DNA of 64,000 bases from Solea solea (GCF_958295425.1 NC_081153.1:3808888-3872887), one strand, 5' to 3'; positions 11,870 to 24,199 are shown, numbered from the stretch's first letter. Notes: generated from the sequence alone by a model not told the origin. Numbers and translations are program-made.

Positions 11870-13780
11870 TTTTGTGTATCTATTTCAGGCTCATTCATGC
11901 TATATGAATTTAACCGCATGTGTTCAGCCATACGTATTGGTGTGTGTGTGTGTGCGCGTGCATGTGAGTGGCCTTTGAACACGCTTATATACATGTGCTC
12001 GTTTACCTATAGGTGTATGTGCTCATCAGGCTTTGCATTATTGTGTGTGTGTGTGCATCTCCCCAGTGCAATCATCACACAGGGGAGATGCTTACAGTCC
12101 ATTTGTCTGCAAGCACACTGACCATTAGCTGGCCACCATACATAATGTATAGCAGTGACCTTTCTGCACACTGCACCCTTAGGCCTATAAGCCATTGTTT
12201 GGTGTTGTATTGATTTTAACCCCCCTCATAGATGGAGACGGTGATTTGAGGGGAGAGAGACTGAGTGCAGCTGTGTTGACTGAAAGGAGAGGGGAGGGCA
12301 GAAGCAATGGAGTGTAAAGAATTGAAAAGGCTCAGCGTGGAGAATGACACAGACGGCGGCTCATACCTGTGCCGCCGTCCACCCCCCCCCCCCATTCAGA
12401 GGAGCGACTGCTCGGAGGCCGGCCCCCATATGAAAGACAGGGTCATGTTTAATAGTGTTGAATGTTGTGGGCCATATAAGTGCCACCTATACACAGCCCA
12501 TTAGACGGAGTGGTGTGTGTGAGGCTACATGGTAAACAATTTAAGTGGAGTCCCTGAAAGATTCTCAACATTCATCAGGCTTGACTTAGTGGGGGGAGAG
12601 AAAAAGGCCCATGGTGAGAGATAGGTGGAAGGTGTCATCTGCACTCCTTCCCTATAATCTGCCAGAAGGTTGTTTTTTTCCCTTCCTGTTGCAGCTGACA
12701 ACTAAAGTGGCCGTACACCGAGGAGGAAAATGGGCTGAGGAAAATGTTTTGGTGTTCTACAGTGACGGGTGTTTTAGCGGACCGGGGTATAGACGGAGGA
12801 CGAGGGAGAAGGTTGGGAGAGTATGATCTGAATTCAGCGTGACTTTGTTGTCACCCAGAAGGCTGGGGCTTGACATGTCGGAGGACTGGAGCAGCTATTG
12901 GGCCTGTTGCTCTGCACGCTCGCCCACCGGGCTATAAATAGCTCGCTGATTAGTCGTTAACCGAGTGAGGGACAAAAATATGACAATCTTTCATCATCAT
13001 CGTCATCATCCACACTTCATACACGATACTTTAAATATTATATAATAGCAGCCTGTGGTGATGCATAATTAATATGCACTGAAAGATTATTTACTACTGT
13101 GACGTAATTGAGGTAATTATACTCAGATTTATAAAAGAAAACAAGCTTTGGCCATTTTAAAACCATTTGTTTATGGGATTTGTGATGTTGTTTAAGATTA
13201 GATCCAGAACACATACTTGGCTTTCTGGCCACAGGTGAGTTTAATCCCAACGTTCATTGTTTTTGGCAGTGACAGTCATCGTCTGCGACACACTTACCAG
13301 CCTCTCCTTTTGACCACCGTGCCCGTGCTTTGCCGGCAGAGCGGCGGCCTCCGGGACACGCCTCTCAGTTTAGGAATCACCACAATCGGTGGAGGGGAAA
13401 TGCTGGATCATGAGAACTTCAAAAGGGATATTTTAGGGTTTTTTGAAAGCGTTGATACATAGTTGGCTTTGACTGCACTGTGCACACCCACTGCCCTGAG
13501 AACCACCTTCAAACACAGACTCTTTCAGTTAAATCACAGTTACCAGCAGGGACACAAACCTCATTTTAATTTGATTTAAGTGACACAAATTTACCAAACG
13601 AGGCAGCGTTGCACTAGCACCTGTCATTTCTCTATGGACTTTGGCTCAGGAGAGTCAACGGTTTATAAAATACTGTGAAACATAAAGTAAACATATGATA
13701 AAGTACAGACAGGTGAATATAAAACCACTGACCTATTTCCACAGAATATATTGTTCTTCCACTCGCTCACACTGCCAGCA
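11870..13780. other. Non-coding stretch, no gene seen
   Basis: It holds short GT runs near 11940 and 12043, a C-run at about 12379-12394 and an ATC-rich run at about 12991-13010. No exon-like frame or transposon boundary is evident. Confidence 0.6.
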
Positions 13781-13784
13781 ACTC

Positions 13785-13890
13785 TATCTTGCCCAAGGAC
13801 ACTTGAACAAGCAGAGTGGAGAAGCCAGGAATCGGACCACCAACCTTTTCATTAGTGGACAACCTGCTCTACCGTCTGGTCCACAGTCTT
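13785..13890 (-). mobile_element. tRNA-derived SINE fragment
   Basis: Read on the minus strand it carries an A-box-like GGTAGAGCAGG (complement of 13863-13873) and a B-box-like GGTCCGATTCC (complement of 13828-13838) at pol III promoter spacing, followed by SINE body. It cannot be a tRNA gene because no acceptor stem forms. Confidence 0.65.
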
Positions 13891-14689
13891 TGCTTTTGGA
13901 TATCTTGAAATAACCAGATGGAAAAACCAAGGGGACAAACCGAGCAATGCTGCATTTTGTCAGGAAATTCACAGCCGACAAAATGCTGAAAATCCCCCGA
14001 AAGGTATTTATTATATTGTGCGATAGTTACAGCTCACAAATGCACTCGTAGTGTGTGTGTAATGGCCTGTGAAGCCCCTTTGTTTGAGAGGGAAACGTGA
14101 CGCCGTCGTGCCGACACTAATGCAGTGCTGATCACTCGGTTAACAGAGGGAGAAGGAGACGGGGAGAGGAGCGTGCTGAGGGTAGAAAATAAGTGGCATC
14201 CCACAGAGCTTTCTAATTCCTGCGGGAGATTGACACCTGAATGTGCTTTCATGGAGAAAACCGCTGGGTGGCAACAGCCTGCCTGCCTCCCTCCATCCCT
14301 CCCTCCCTCCATCCATCCCTCCATCCCCAAAACCCCTAATGCCAGCTTTTTTCCCCCCTCTTTCCCCTCTTCTGACCTGACACTTTGTAAAATGTCCATC
14401 TCAGCGAGACATTTACTGTCGCTACTGTTACTGTTAAAGACAGTTTAATACATAAGCTTGAACTTTCCCGAGTGCACGTCAAAAAGGAGAAACTCCCGGG
14501 GGAGAATCCAAAAATTACATCTGAGTTAATGGTCTGTCGTTAATTATTCAGTTTGCCCCATAAACCATATTAAATCTTTATGATTTTGTACCACATTATG
14601 TTTATTAGCTCATGATGTGATTATGATAATCTAAGGTAATCATCATGTTTAATACCTTTTAGGGTTAGAGAGTATCAATCAAAAGTTGT

Positions 14690-14805
14690 TTTTTTTGTTT
14701 TTTTTTCTTCTGTTTTCCAAAAAACACAATTCGATCAAATCTTCTTCCCCTATCATATTTTTAATCACTCCTGTGGTGTCCTACTGCTATCGCCCCCCCC
14801 CCCCC
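14690..14805. repeat. T-rich and C-run simple sequence
   Basis: Poly-T stretches followed by a 13-C run near 14792-14804. No other structure is seen. Confidence 0.8.
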
Positions 14806-15596
14806 GTTTGTTCTCATTCATCTTGTGTCTGCATTAAAGGTGGATGAGGAGGGAGGGGAGGGATGGAGGGAGGGCTGTGGGGACAGAGGAACATTGGGAT
14901 TTCAGTTGCAGCCTTAAAAGCCAACTCGGAAGCCTCTCTCCGCTCCAGCATGCGAACAAAAAGCAGAAAGACGCCGACTTAGACGTGAAATCCAACCTTT
15001 CCCTTTTCACACTGAGTTCACCTCCTCACCAATAGGTACTTTAGCGCGTGAATACATGAGATTATTTTTCCTTTCAGATGAACATAAATGAGAGGAACAG
15101 TTTTTTTACCGAGCCTGCTTTTTAGAAAGCCTGTATGAATTGTATTCACTACATTTCTTCCACTTTTTCCTTCCTTCTTTCTTTCTTTCTTTTTTATATA
15201 CTCAACCCCAGCCCTGGCATTCATGGTGTACAGTGGTGTTTCATCATGACAAGGCTACAGCACTAATCACCTGTATGACATCTATTCATCCGCCTCTGAG
15301 AAGCCGTTTACCCACGATATTCTCCAGCTCTGTGAAGGGTTTGCAGATAAAAACAGCCAAGGGTGTTCGTTGACCTTCCCTCATACATTGCACATGTGTG
15401 TCTCCGAGTGTGTCACATGAGTGTGTGCATGCTGTCATTACTGGGTCCCTTCCACATTTAGCCCTCCATATGGCTCATGTAGATAGCTTTCTTTGGGTCG
15501 CGTCTTGGCGCCTCTTTAATTAGTGGATTTGCTGCTAATAGATGGAGCTAATTAACGGGGATTGGGGAGAGTGCACGTTTTGCCACTGTGTGCCCC

Positions 15597-15622
15597 GTGT
15601 GTGTGTGTGTGTGTGTGTGTGT
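15597..15622. repeat. (GT)n microsatellite
   Basis: About 13 GT units. Confidence 0.95.
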
Positions 15623-15778
15623 TTGGCGCACACTCACATGTGTGTGTGAGCTGACATGTTTTTTATCCGACGATGGAAACAACGGATGCTGTCACCTTGG
15701 TAACCATGTAAAATGGATTCCAGGGGTGGAATCAGCCTGAGCCAATTAGACATAGACATGCTATGGAGATGGCAGGGT

Positions 15779-15779
<1 letters not shown>

Positions 15780-15841
<62 letters not shown>
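15780..15841. repeat. (CA)n microsatellite
   Basis: About 31 CA units without interruption. Confidence 0.98.
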
Positions 15842-15844
<3 letters not shown>

Positions 15845-15876
15845 TTACTCTCTGTCTGTGCAGACATTTGCCTTCC

Positions 15877-15877
<1 letters not shown>

Positions 15878-15915
<38 letters not shown>

Positions 15916-15918
15916 ACA
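15878..15918. repeat. (CT)n(CA)n compound microsatellite
   Basis: A short CT run followed directly by about 14 CA units. Confidence 0.95.
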
Positions 15919-16140
15919 TTTAGGCAGTCAGACAGCGTCTTGCCCCAGGCAGTGTGGATATGACCATCATAATCACATCATCCCCCCCGATAACAATAAC
16001 TCTGCTCAGGGATGCAAATAATCTGTGCGTCCACATATCTTATTATTGCAATCAATAATAACGAAACACCACAACACACACACATAAATAACATCTCTGT
16101 CACCCTAATGAGAAAGTATAGCCTATCCCCATGCTCTCTC

Positions 16141-16163
16141 TGTGTGTGTGTGTGTGTGTGTGT
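16141..16163. repeat. (GT)n microsatellite
   Basis: About 11 GT units, followed at about 16177-16189 by a C-run. Confidence 0.93.
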
Positions 16164-16292
16164 TTAAGCAGCTGTGCCCCCCCCCCCCCTTTTAAAAGTG
16201 AGCTGATCAAAACGGAGCAAAGGGCTCACAGGGCGTAAAAAACGAATTTACTTAAAAAAGAAAAAGTAATTCTGCCGCCTGTAGCCGACCAC

Positions 16293-16333
16293 ACCCCCCC
16301 CCCCCCCCTCCTCCTCCTCCTCCTCCTCCTCCC
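16293..16333. repeat. C-run plus (CTC)n repeat
   Basis: About 16 C residues, then about 8 CTC units. Confidence 0.95.
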
Positions 16334-16632
16334 ACCGTCAAGTAGCCCCAACTCTTCATCAAAAGCACAGCAATTGAGAAACAGGGAGGAATGAACACAT
16401 GCTCGGTTTTGATTCGGCATGCGCAGGTTTTTCCCCCCAAAAGCAAACCGGTGACCCATAATATGCATTCTCACTGCTGATGAAATGACCACAATATTAC
16501 TGCTGACTTTGTGATAACAGTGTTACTGATGTCACACAGACACACTAAACACACACATCACCTTTCAGTGTGTTCTTGTGCTGGAGTGAGTGGGGAAGGC
16601 TTTAGCACTTGCATGTGTCGATAAGTGACTGA

Positions 16633-16636
<4 letters not shown>

Positions 16637-16668
<32 letters not shown>
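16637..16668. repeat. (GT)n microsatellite
   Basis: About 16 GT units; short GT runs continue to about 16710. Confidence 0.95.
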
Positions 16669-16669
<1 letters not shown>

Positions 16670-16867
16670 TCTGTGTTGATAGATGTGTGGGTGTGTGTGC
16701 GCGTGTGTTTGTATGATTGCTGATTTGTGGCAGGGTGTCTATTGTTAATGAAATCCTTTGTGCCGCTCTGATTGGCTCATCAATCAAACAGCGGTTCGCA
16801 TATTACCCATAACCCCTTTCTGCTCTCTCCAGGTGGCGGATTACAATGTGACACGCGCACATATCTG

Positions 16868-16945
16868 CACACACATACACACACACACACACACACAGAT
16901 AGAGACAGACAGCCTCACAAACATGATGGAGAGGCTTCCTGTCGT

Positions 16946-16979
<34 letters not shown>

Positions 16980-16984
16980 CACAC
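16868..16984. repeat. Two (CA)n microsatellites with a short spacer
   Basis: CA tracts at about 16868-16898 and 16946-16984, separated by AGATAGAGACAG-containing sequence. Confidence 0.93.
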
Positions 16985-17216
16985 TCTGACTTACAGTATA
17001 CAAATATTAATGTGGATATTCACAAATCAACACTTTTTGCTCATGTAGTCTTAAAATGTGCACTTTTGATGTCCATACATAATGTATGGACTGCACGATT
17101 GCACATTAATTCAGCTTTTCCTCACAGACTCAGATCAACAGATCAACACTGGCGGACGTTTGCTTGATCATAAAGTTGAATTTTGAGGCTTTGATTTGGG
17201 ACAGTAGCTGTGAACA

Positions 17217-18170
17217 CTCTTTTAAAAGTCCGATTTTAGTCGGACTTAGACAATAACTTAATGTCATGCAAACATGTCAGTCCAACTAAAATCGAGCTAG
17301 TCTTAGTCAGACTAACATACCTGGATGATTCATAGTCCGATTACTCCTGAATGTACACACTTAGTCAGACTGGAGTCGGACTGGAGTCAGACTTTAACGC
17401 AGAAGTAGAAGGAGAAGACATTTAAACTGCAGTAATGTGCCGGAAATCATACGACAGCGGTGTCTTATTTTGGACAATGATAGGATAGTCTCACTAAAAT
17501 CGAGCTGGTATTAGTCGGACTAACATACCTGGATAATTCATAGTCCGAGTACTCCTGAATCTACACACTTAGTCAGACTGGAGTTGGACTGGAGTTGGAC
17601 TGGAGTTGGACTGGAGTCAGACTTTTACGCAGAAGTAGAAGGAGAAGACATTTAAACTGCTGTAATGTTGCCGGAAATTATACGACAGCGGTGTCTTATT
17701 TTGGACAATGATAGGATAGTCTGACTAAAATCGACCTGGTATTAGTCAGACTAACATACCTGGATGATTCATAGTCCGATTACTCCTGCATGTATATGCT
17801 TAGTCAGACTGGAGTAGGACTTGGCATTCTGCGCATGCACCAAAATTTCCTCCTGGTTTTGACTGGGAAGTAGAAGAAGACGACGTATATAAACTGCACC
17901 AGACGTCTTTCTTCAGACAACACAGCAACCACAAGAGCCGTAGCTCCATCTAATTTATATCACAATAAACATCCACAGCACGATCCATCTCACCGTCTAT
18001 CTTGTCTTTCGCCGTTTGTCTCTAGAAAAATACAGCGCCACCTATGGGAGGTGGAGTCAGACATACTTCATAGATGTTCTCCTCTGCATGTACAGTTTAC
18101 TCAGGCTGGGCAAGTTGTCCAGCTGCCTGTCTTAGTCGGACTACGGCCTTAGCTTGATTAAACTGTGCTG
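17217..18170. mobile_element. Repetitive element with three diverged internal copies of a ~208-231 bp unit
   Basis: The landmark ACTAACATACCTGGAT recurs at 17311, 17519 and 17750, giving spacings of 208 and 231 bp. The 23-bp difference comes mainly from an inner 11-bp repeat (ACTGGAGTYGG): two units in the first copy, four in the second. The third copy diverges after its CATAGTCCGATTACTCCTG segment but regains the GAAGTAGAAG...AAACTGC module. Inverted AGTCCGA/TCGGACT words occur at both edges, suggesting a non-autonomous DNA transposon. No coding capacity is seen; edges are approximate. Confidence 0.6.
17519..17749. repeat. Second (longest) tandem unit of the 17.2-18.2 kb element
   Basis: This 231-bp unit matches the 208-bp unit before it apart from scattered substitutions and two extra 11-bp ACTGGAGTTGG repeats around 17577-17620. 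Confidence 0.85.
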
Positions 18171-18751
18171 ACTTGACCAACTGTGGCCTTTCATTGGCTG
18201 TGTTTGTTTGATCACTGACGTGTGTTTGTGTGAAGAGACCAGCGTCTGGCTCAGTGTTTTCATGCACATTTTGGATTTGTGCAGATAAAGAAAACATCTG
18301 AATGGAAACACAGACTGTTTGAGAAATTCTTGAAATGAATTTTGCTGTGCTTGAGATGGAGGTAGAAAAGTTGACATGTTGATGAAGGCTACTGTAAACT
18401 GTAAATGAGAATAAGTGCTATAAGGAAATGAGATGAGGACTCTGAGAAATCACAGAACTGGACGTCCCTCCACTTCTACATTTTACCGAATACAACGGAA
18501 ATGGTGGCCGCAGTGGGCGAGAGGAATGTGTGGACTGATGAGGAAACCATGTCTCAGCACTTACACCTTCTTATTGTTACGTGGATGGAGTTTTGCACCA
18601 TCTACTGCTTATCCTGGTCAACTAACTCCGGATAATTGCTACATCAGTTGACAAAAGTGTGCATTTTCTTTCTTCAGTTGAAATTTGAAACATAGCTAAT
18701 GTAGCCTCACTCTTTCCTTCCCCATCAAAGAGGAAGTTACAAGATCAGAGA

Positions 18752-18815
18752 TTCTTCTTCTTCTTCTTCTTCTTCTTCTTCTTCTTCTTCTTCTTTCTTC
18801 TTTCTTCCTTCTTCT
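18752..18815. repeat. (CTT)n microsatellite
   Basis: About 14 CTT units then imperfect CTTT/CTTC units. Confidence 0.96.
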
Positions 18816-18859
18816 CGTCACCCTGAAAACATATCTCCATCTTAAAATTCAATGATGCT

Positions 18860-18925
18860 CTTTTTGTCCCCCCCATGAGGAAGACAAGTCCCCATAATGT
18901 GACTGAGTAAACTGATTTACATCCC
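18860..18925 (+). repeat. Fragment of a dispersed repeat also present twice near 50 kb
   Basis: It shares GAAGACAAGTCCCC, AATGTGACTG and the following AAACNGATTTA segment with the copies at 49917-50112 and 50147-50332. Confidence 0.6.
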
Positions 18926-18959
18926 CATTACGAGTCATACCTCACTCCCAGTATCTCAT

Positions 18960-19885
18960 GCATATAAACTGGCGTCTTTACCAAAAGGCCAACGTTATCA
19001 TATATATCGTCTCTCTAATAAACACACGCGCACTTATGTATGTATGCGCACAGACCCGTCTTTGCTTTTAAAAAAAGAAAAGAAAAGAAAAAAGACGGCA
19101 ACATAAACGCACCACAACCGCGATAAAATTGTTGTTACCGCATTATCCATCCGGTGAATGAAGGAGACAACGAGACAGTGAACGCATCATCTGCATTAAT
19201 TTCTGCTTGATTCAAAGTGTCGTGGCTAAAGAGGGCAAAAGGAGGGGCAGCGGGGGAAGGTGGGGTGAGGCGGGGGGGGAGTGGAGCTACAGCTAGACAA
19301 GGGAAATTGCAAAGAGAGAGAGGGAGAGGTGGAGGGGCGTGGGTGTGAGGAAGAGGCCTTGGGGGACACCTCGCTGCAGATGGCCCCGGGGTAAGAAGAG
19401 AAACACACACTTACATATCCATGGAGATTGGAAACAGCAGACACACACGAGTGCACATAATCACGTTCACACACATATGTACGCTCATGCAGAAAAGCTG
19501 CAGACATAACGAGGTAAATGTCCCAAACAATGGTTGTGGAAATCAAATGGGGATACAGCAGAAATACACTAGTTATACATTATACTATACGCGTCGTCGT
19601 GAGCAGAGAGTACGCACGAGCTCCAGCCTGGGGGCGGAAAATAGGCCTATAGGCAAGAAGGAGGATTAGCGGGCGTGTTTTTTTTTTTGTTGGATGTTCT
19701 GTAGGACGATTAAATCTGCGAGGGTTTCTATACAAGAAAGTGAAGTGAAAAATAGGTGAAAAGCGGTGAGTGAACTGTGCGTTTACTCAGGGGCCGTGTT
19801 GTAAAACAAGGTGAAGGTACTTTACTCTATTTACAAGATACTGTGCAGATAATTACTCAAACCAGGACTTCAAACCACCTCCATT
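18960..19885. other. Non-coding stretch, no gene seen
   Basis: It includes an AAAAG run at about 19070-19093 and a G-rich block at about 19240-19345. No gene or clear repeat boundary. Confidence 0.6.
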
Positions 19886-19888
19886 TTA

Positions 19889-20534
19889 CCCTTTAACACC
19901 TAAGCTTCACAACTTGTTTGCTTATTTTAACCATAAAAGGGCCAGAAAATGTCCTTCGACTAACTACTTTTGACTAAAATGCCCATTTTTCCAGAATAAC
20001 TTTCAATATCTGGCAGTTATTTACAATTTAATGCGCGTTAAAATAGTGCATTAACAATTTCAAATGGAGAAAACAAAAACTTTTATTAAGAACAAACACT
20101 GTAACACCAGGTTTTACGTGTTAAATTTGAACAGTATAAGTTTGTTTCAATACCCATATTATATTTAATGTGTTTTTATTACGGTGTTCATCCACATATT
20201 TTTAAATCTTTTAATTTATTTGAGTTGTTTTCGATGCATCTTATCGCCTCTTGTGAGCTTATATGCCTTATATTTATTGTGTGTTTTATTTATTCTACTG
20301 TACAGCACTTCGGTTCACTGTGGTTGTTTTGAAGTGATTTATTTATAAAGTTGGATTGGATTGGATTAAACTATGCACAAGCGTTTCTCCAACTCTCTAA
20401 TAACCATAATAACCACACGTTGGCTTTGACATGTAACTTCCCAGCTTTCAGAAACTGTTGCCATTTTTCCTGTCACGTAATTACGGTAATGCAAAGTGCA
20501 CCGATGCGCTCAGTGTTAACTGTCCATGGATTAA
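19889..20534 (-). mobile_element. Inverted relative of the piggyBac-like MITE at 8.9 kb
   Basis: The left edge reads CCCTTTAACACCTAAGC, the reverse complement of the right end of the 8863-9717 element, and the homology continues through the CTGGCAGTT and TTTACAATTTA segments. The right edge carries degraded counterparts of that element's left end (GCGCT, GTGTTAA), with a TTAA at 20531. A GTTGGATTGGATTGG tail inside (~20351-20366) looks like the 3' end of a LINE or SINE inserted within it. Confidence 0.6.
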
Positions 20535-20539
20535 ATTAA

Positions 20540-22085
20540 ACTAATGTGAAGCAGTGTGTGCTTTAATGTGGACTTTGCAGCCTTCTTTTCACTGTCCAGT
20601 GTTGTCCATGTCCTTATTATAAACCCTGACAGTGTTCAGTGTTCTCATGACAGATGAGGGAAGAAGAAATGATGAAATAGTTTTCCTCTGCACGTTGTTT
20701 GTTATCTCACGGAGGCGAAATTGAAAGTTTTAAATGACACGGACTGATGTGTGATAACACCTGAATAAATAATGCAAATATTATCTAAAGTGATGTCATT
20801 TTGAATAGTATAGAAAGTGAGGAGAATGTGATTTATGGCCCCAAATATTTTCATATTTGGATTCAAGAGTAAGATGACGAGGTTATTTTCTCTTCACTCT
20901 CACTGCGACCCAGTGCAGCAGACAGGTGTCTCCCAGCTCACTCTCCCCCCCTCCCCCCCACCTCCCCCCTTGTCCAACCTCTTGTTCTACATCTGAATTT
21001 GTCTTCGTCTCCGCAGTCTGTCGGCTCCGCAGCACAGTTATGACTCATCTGTCTGTCACATTGAAGACGCCAGACAAAACAGACAGCCGGAGAAGTCCGT
21101 TCTTTATCTCCGGCGAGTGAATCACAAAGTGGCGCTGGAGGCCTCGTCCAAAACTCAGGCAATCTGTGCTGTGTGCGCCCCCGTCGTCTGTCTGCGGTTG
21201 GCAGTTTGCTTCGTTACGGGTACATTTTCTTTTTTGTACTGCTAATCAATAGTGATTGGCAGTTGGGGGTCATTTTACTCTCCAGTATATCCACACTGTA
21301 CACAACAATGCAACTTTTTAATTAGTCTCTACAAACTTTGCAGAACGCGTTCCCACAAACTGAATAAACTCCTTCTTGCCGTCCAAGTAATCAAAGAATA
21401 AAAAAAGATTAATGTGATTTAGGAGAGGACCTGAGTGGACTGTAGTTTGTTTTAGTGGGAGAGGCGACTAATAGGGACCACATTGTGTTGATCACATGTG
21501 AAGCCAGCTCTCGTCTTCATCTTCACTGCTGGCTGTCAGCTTCTCACAAATGTCTAAAAAGTGCTTAATGCAATTTGAAAGATGAAAAAAAAGCATAACG
21601 GCCATAATTACAGGGCATATTTACTCAGATTCCATCGACCAGAACCAGCTCAAATGTGAACGGTAATTTGTCATTAGCATTTCAATCCAAAAAAGGTCCA
21701 GTATGACTGGGGTTACAGATCGCATACACAGACCTGCGTACATGCAAATCCATGTGGTAGGGCTGCAAATTACCATGTAAAATGATACATGATTATATTA
21801 TTTCATTGAAAAGAAAAAGCACAGGTTTCTCTCTCTCTCAATCTCTCTCTTTTGCATCTAAAATGAAAAGCAAACGCTGGTTTGGACGCCGGCCACTGCC
21901 TACACGGGTTCAGGTTGACGTATTAAACACAATTCACCTCCTCTGCTCGCGGGCGTTCAGCTCCGAGCGCAGCTTTGCATGGCATCGCTGGAAAAACCGC
22001 ATCTCCTCAGGACACTTTGCCCAGAGTGGCCCAGAGACGGATGACAGCTGCCAGGGGTCCGTCCAGAAGCCACTCTTTTGAAGCT
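20540..22085. other. Non-coding stretch, no gene seen
   Basis: C-rich run near 20940-20970, otherwise unremarkable. An ATGCAAAT octamer lies at about 21742-21749. Confidence 0.6.
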
Positions 22086-22086
22086 C

Positions 22087-22110
22087 TGTGTGTGTGTGTG
22101 TGTGTGTGTG
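22087..22110. repeat. (GT)n microsatellite
   Basis: About 12 GT units. Confidence 0.93.
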
Positions 22111-22346
22111 GATGGCCTACAGTGAGCACTGTGAGGTTTCCCAGCTGAGCCGACTGTGGTTGGACTGGAGAGGCTTCGGCGTAAACTGCCAAAACACACA
22201 GCGGCCACACCAACGGTGAACTCCTTATGGTTGAGGATGGAGAGATGGAGGGATTAGCAACAGGAAAAGAGAGGCAGAGGTGGAAAGTGAGGTATGAAAT
22301 AAGAGCGAGGGGATGACGGGAGAAGGAGGGAGGACGTAGGGAATGT

Positions 22347-22386
22347 GCACACGCACACACACACACACACACACAGAGAGAGAGAG
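22347..22386. repeat. (CA)n(GA)n compound microsatellite
   Basis: CA units followed by a short GA run. Confidence 0.93.
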
Positions 22387-23048
22387 CGCTTGTGACGCGT
22401 TTGTGTGGTCAGTAATGACTGATGTAGTTCTGGTCTTGATGGGTAGATACCCTATACTTAGGAGCCAATTTAATCTTGTAAAACCATTCACCCATAAGAC
22501 TTTGGGCACTGAATGTGTGTTGCACGAGTATCACCATTTGTCTGCTGATTGCGCGCGCGGCTCCGTGTGTCTTCGCTCATTAACTGTGATTGCGAGGGCG
22601 AGCCGCGGCCAGTCTCGGCGAAACAAAAACAACAGGTTGGCGGCGACGTGAACTTTGCAATTCCCGAGGGAGGTGTGGGAGGACGGAGGGGATGAGAGAG
22701 CAGCGGAGGGAACAGAGGGCATCTAAAGGAGGGGAGGAGGCCGTAAATAGGTGCCTTTCAGACGAGCAGGAGACTGTGACAGCTCCGATAGTTGGGCAGC
22801 TAAATGGCTCACTTAAGACAGAAGAGGTGATGGGGGAGGAATAGTACAGGGTGGGAGAGAGGGGGTGGGGTCACCCATGCAAGTGCATTGTCTTTATTTA
22901 TCGACACATGTGTAAAGTAGTGAGTTTTTGTTTGACATGTGGAAGCTGCTGCATTGTTTTCTTAGGGCTGCAATTACAGGTAAACATTCTAATCAGTCTA
23001 ACTAACCCTGTTTACAAGACCCCACAGTTATCTGTGGACTGAGTGGAA

Positions 23049-23082
<34 letters not shown>
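23049..23082. repeat. (ATC)n microsatellite
   Basis: About 11 ATC units. Confidence 0.95.
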
Positions 23083-23421
23083 TTCTCCCACTGCTTCCAT
23101 GAGGATAAGAACACCATTGGTGATTTTAAGGTTTTTGTTCAAATGGGAACAAAATTAAATGACAAGAAACATGTCTATTTGTTTCTTTATTTATTCTTTA
23201 TTGGTTGCAAAAAAACAGCTTAGCGATTCTTTTTGTCTTAGTTTGTCTTAGAGATGTCATCCCTGACATCTCAGTGCGATCTTATGAATGGACGACGAGG
23301 TCAGTAACACTGTGACGCCCTTTTAAAACAGTTTTTAACACATATTCAGCCTATTCCTCTCTCTCTCCCTCAATCAGTGTGAAAATGCCACAGTTGTAGA
23401 TTTAAGGCTTGATCGCACAGC

Positions 23422-24199
23422 CTTTAAAGGTCCAGTATGTAAGAATTAGTGACACCTAATGGTTGAAACTGCACATTGTAACAAATGGAGGAACTCCTCT
23501 GCTCAAACCCAGAGGTAGAACGAGAACTGAAATGTTCTACATGAGTAAAAGTTACACTATTTTTATCACATGTTACTTAAGTACAAGTAAAAGTCTAAAA
23601 GTGGACTTAAGTTCAAGTAAAAAAAGTAGCTTGTTTAAAATTCACTTAGAGTTAAAGTTACTGAGTTACTTTTTTTAACAAGGTTGGGGACACAGATCTG
23701 AAATGAATTGTTTTTAATTAAAGGCAAACCTTTACTAGTCAAAGTGCTGACTAAATAACTTTCAACTTTCTCACTCACTCAGGGACCTTAATTAATGCCC
23801 AGTGTCCTCATCAATGTCCTCATCAATGTCCTCATCAATGTCCTCATCATTCCGTGCCAAAGTTTCCGGTGTGTGAGAACATTTTTCTTTTTTACTCCGT
23901 AACGTATGTGATTTAAAATGTAGTACAAAGTACAGTACTTCCAAAAAAACTTACTTAAGTGAAAGTAAAATTACAAAGTACACAAACAACCTACTCATTA
24001 CTTTCCACCTCCTTTCCCAAGTATGCCAGGGAACGATGGTAGCCAGTGTGTACTAAGAAGGATGCATCAGGTTCTCTGTTAGTTTATGAGTCCAACAACT
24101 GTCCAACTCTTCCTCCGTCACAAATATACACTTATATGAACATACTTATGTCGTATGTTCTATTTCTGCCTCTAAATGTCACACAGTGGACCTTTAAAG
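23422..24199. mobile_element. MITE with 13-bp perfect inverted ends, interrupted by a hAT-like element
   Basis: The ends CTTTAAAGGTCCA (23422-23434) and TGGACCTTTAAAG (24187-24199) are exact inverses. The arms (GACACCTAATGGTTGAAACTG on the left, AAATGTCACACAG on the right) match a MITE type I recognise from teleosts. The middle, about 23510-24011, is a separate insertion. Confidence 0.75.
23510..24011 (+). mobile_element. hAT-like non-autonomous element nested in the 23.4 kb MITE
   Basis: It starts CAGAGGTAG and ends near TTTCCACCTC. The interior has the TTACTTAAGTAC / AGTTACTGAGTTACTTT pattern and a TTAACAAGG segment, all of which recur in the opposite orientation in the hAT copy at 38784-39243. 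CCTCATCAATGT is repeated three to four times at about 23807-23850. No clear target-site duplication remains. Confidence 0.6.

Noticed and set aside
17311..17820. CRISPR-like spaced repeats
   Set aside because: Units are over 200 bp, diverged and fully repetitive, with no unique spacers; this is eukaryotic tandem repeat.
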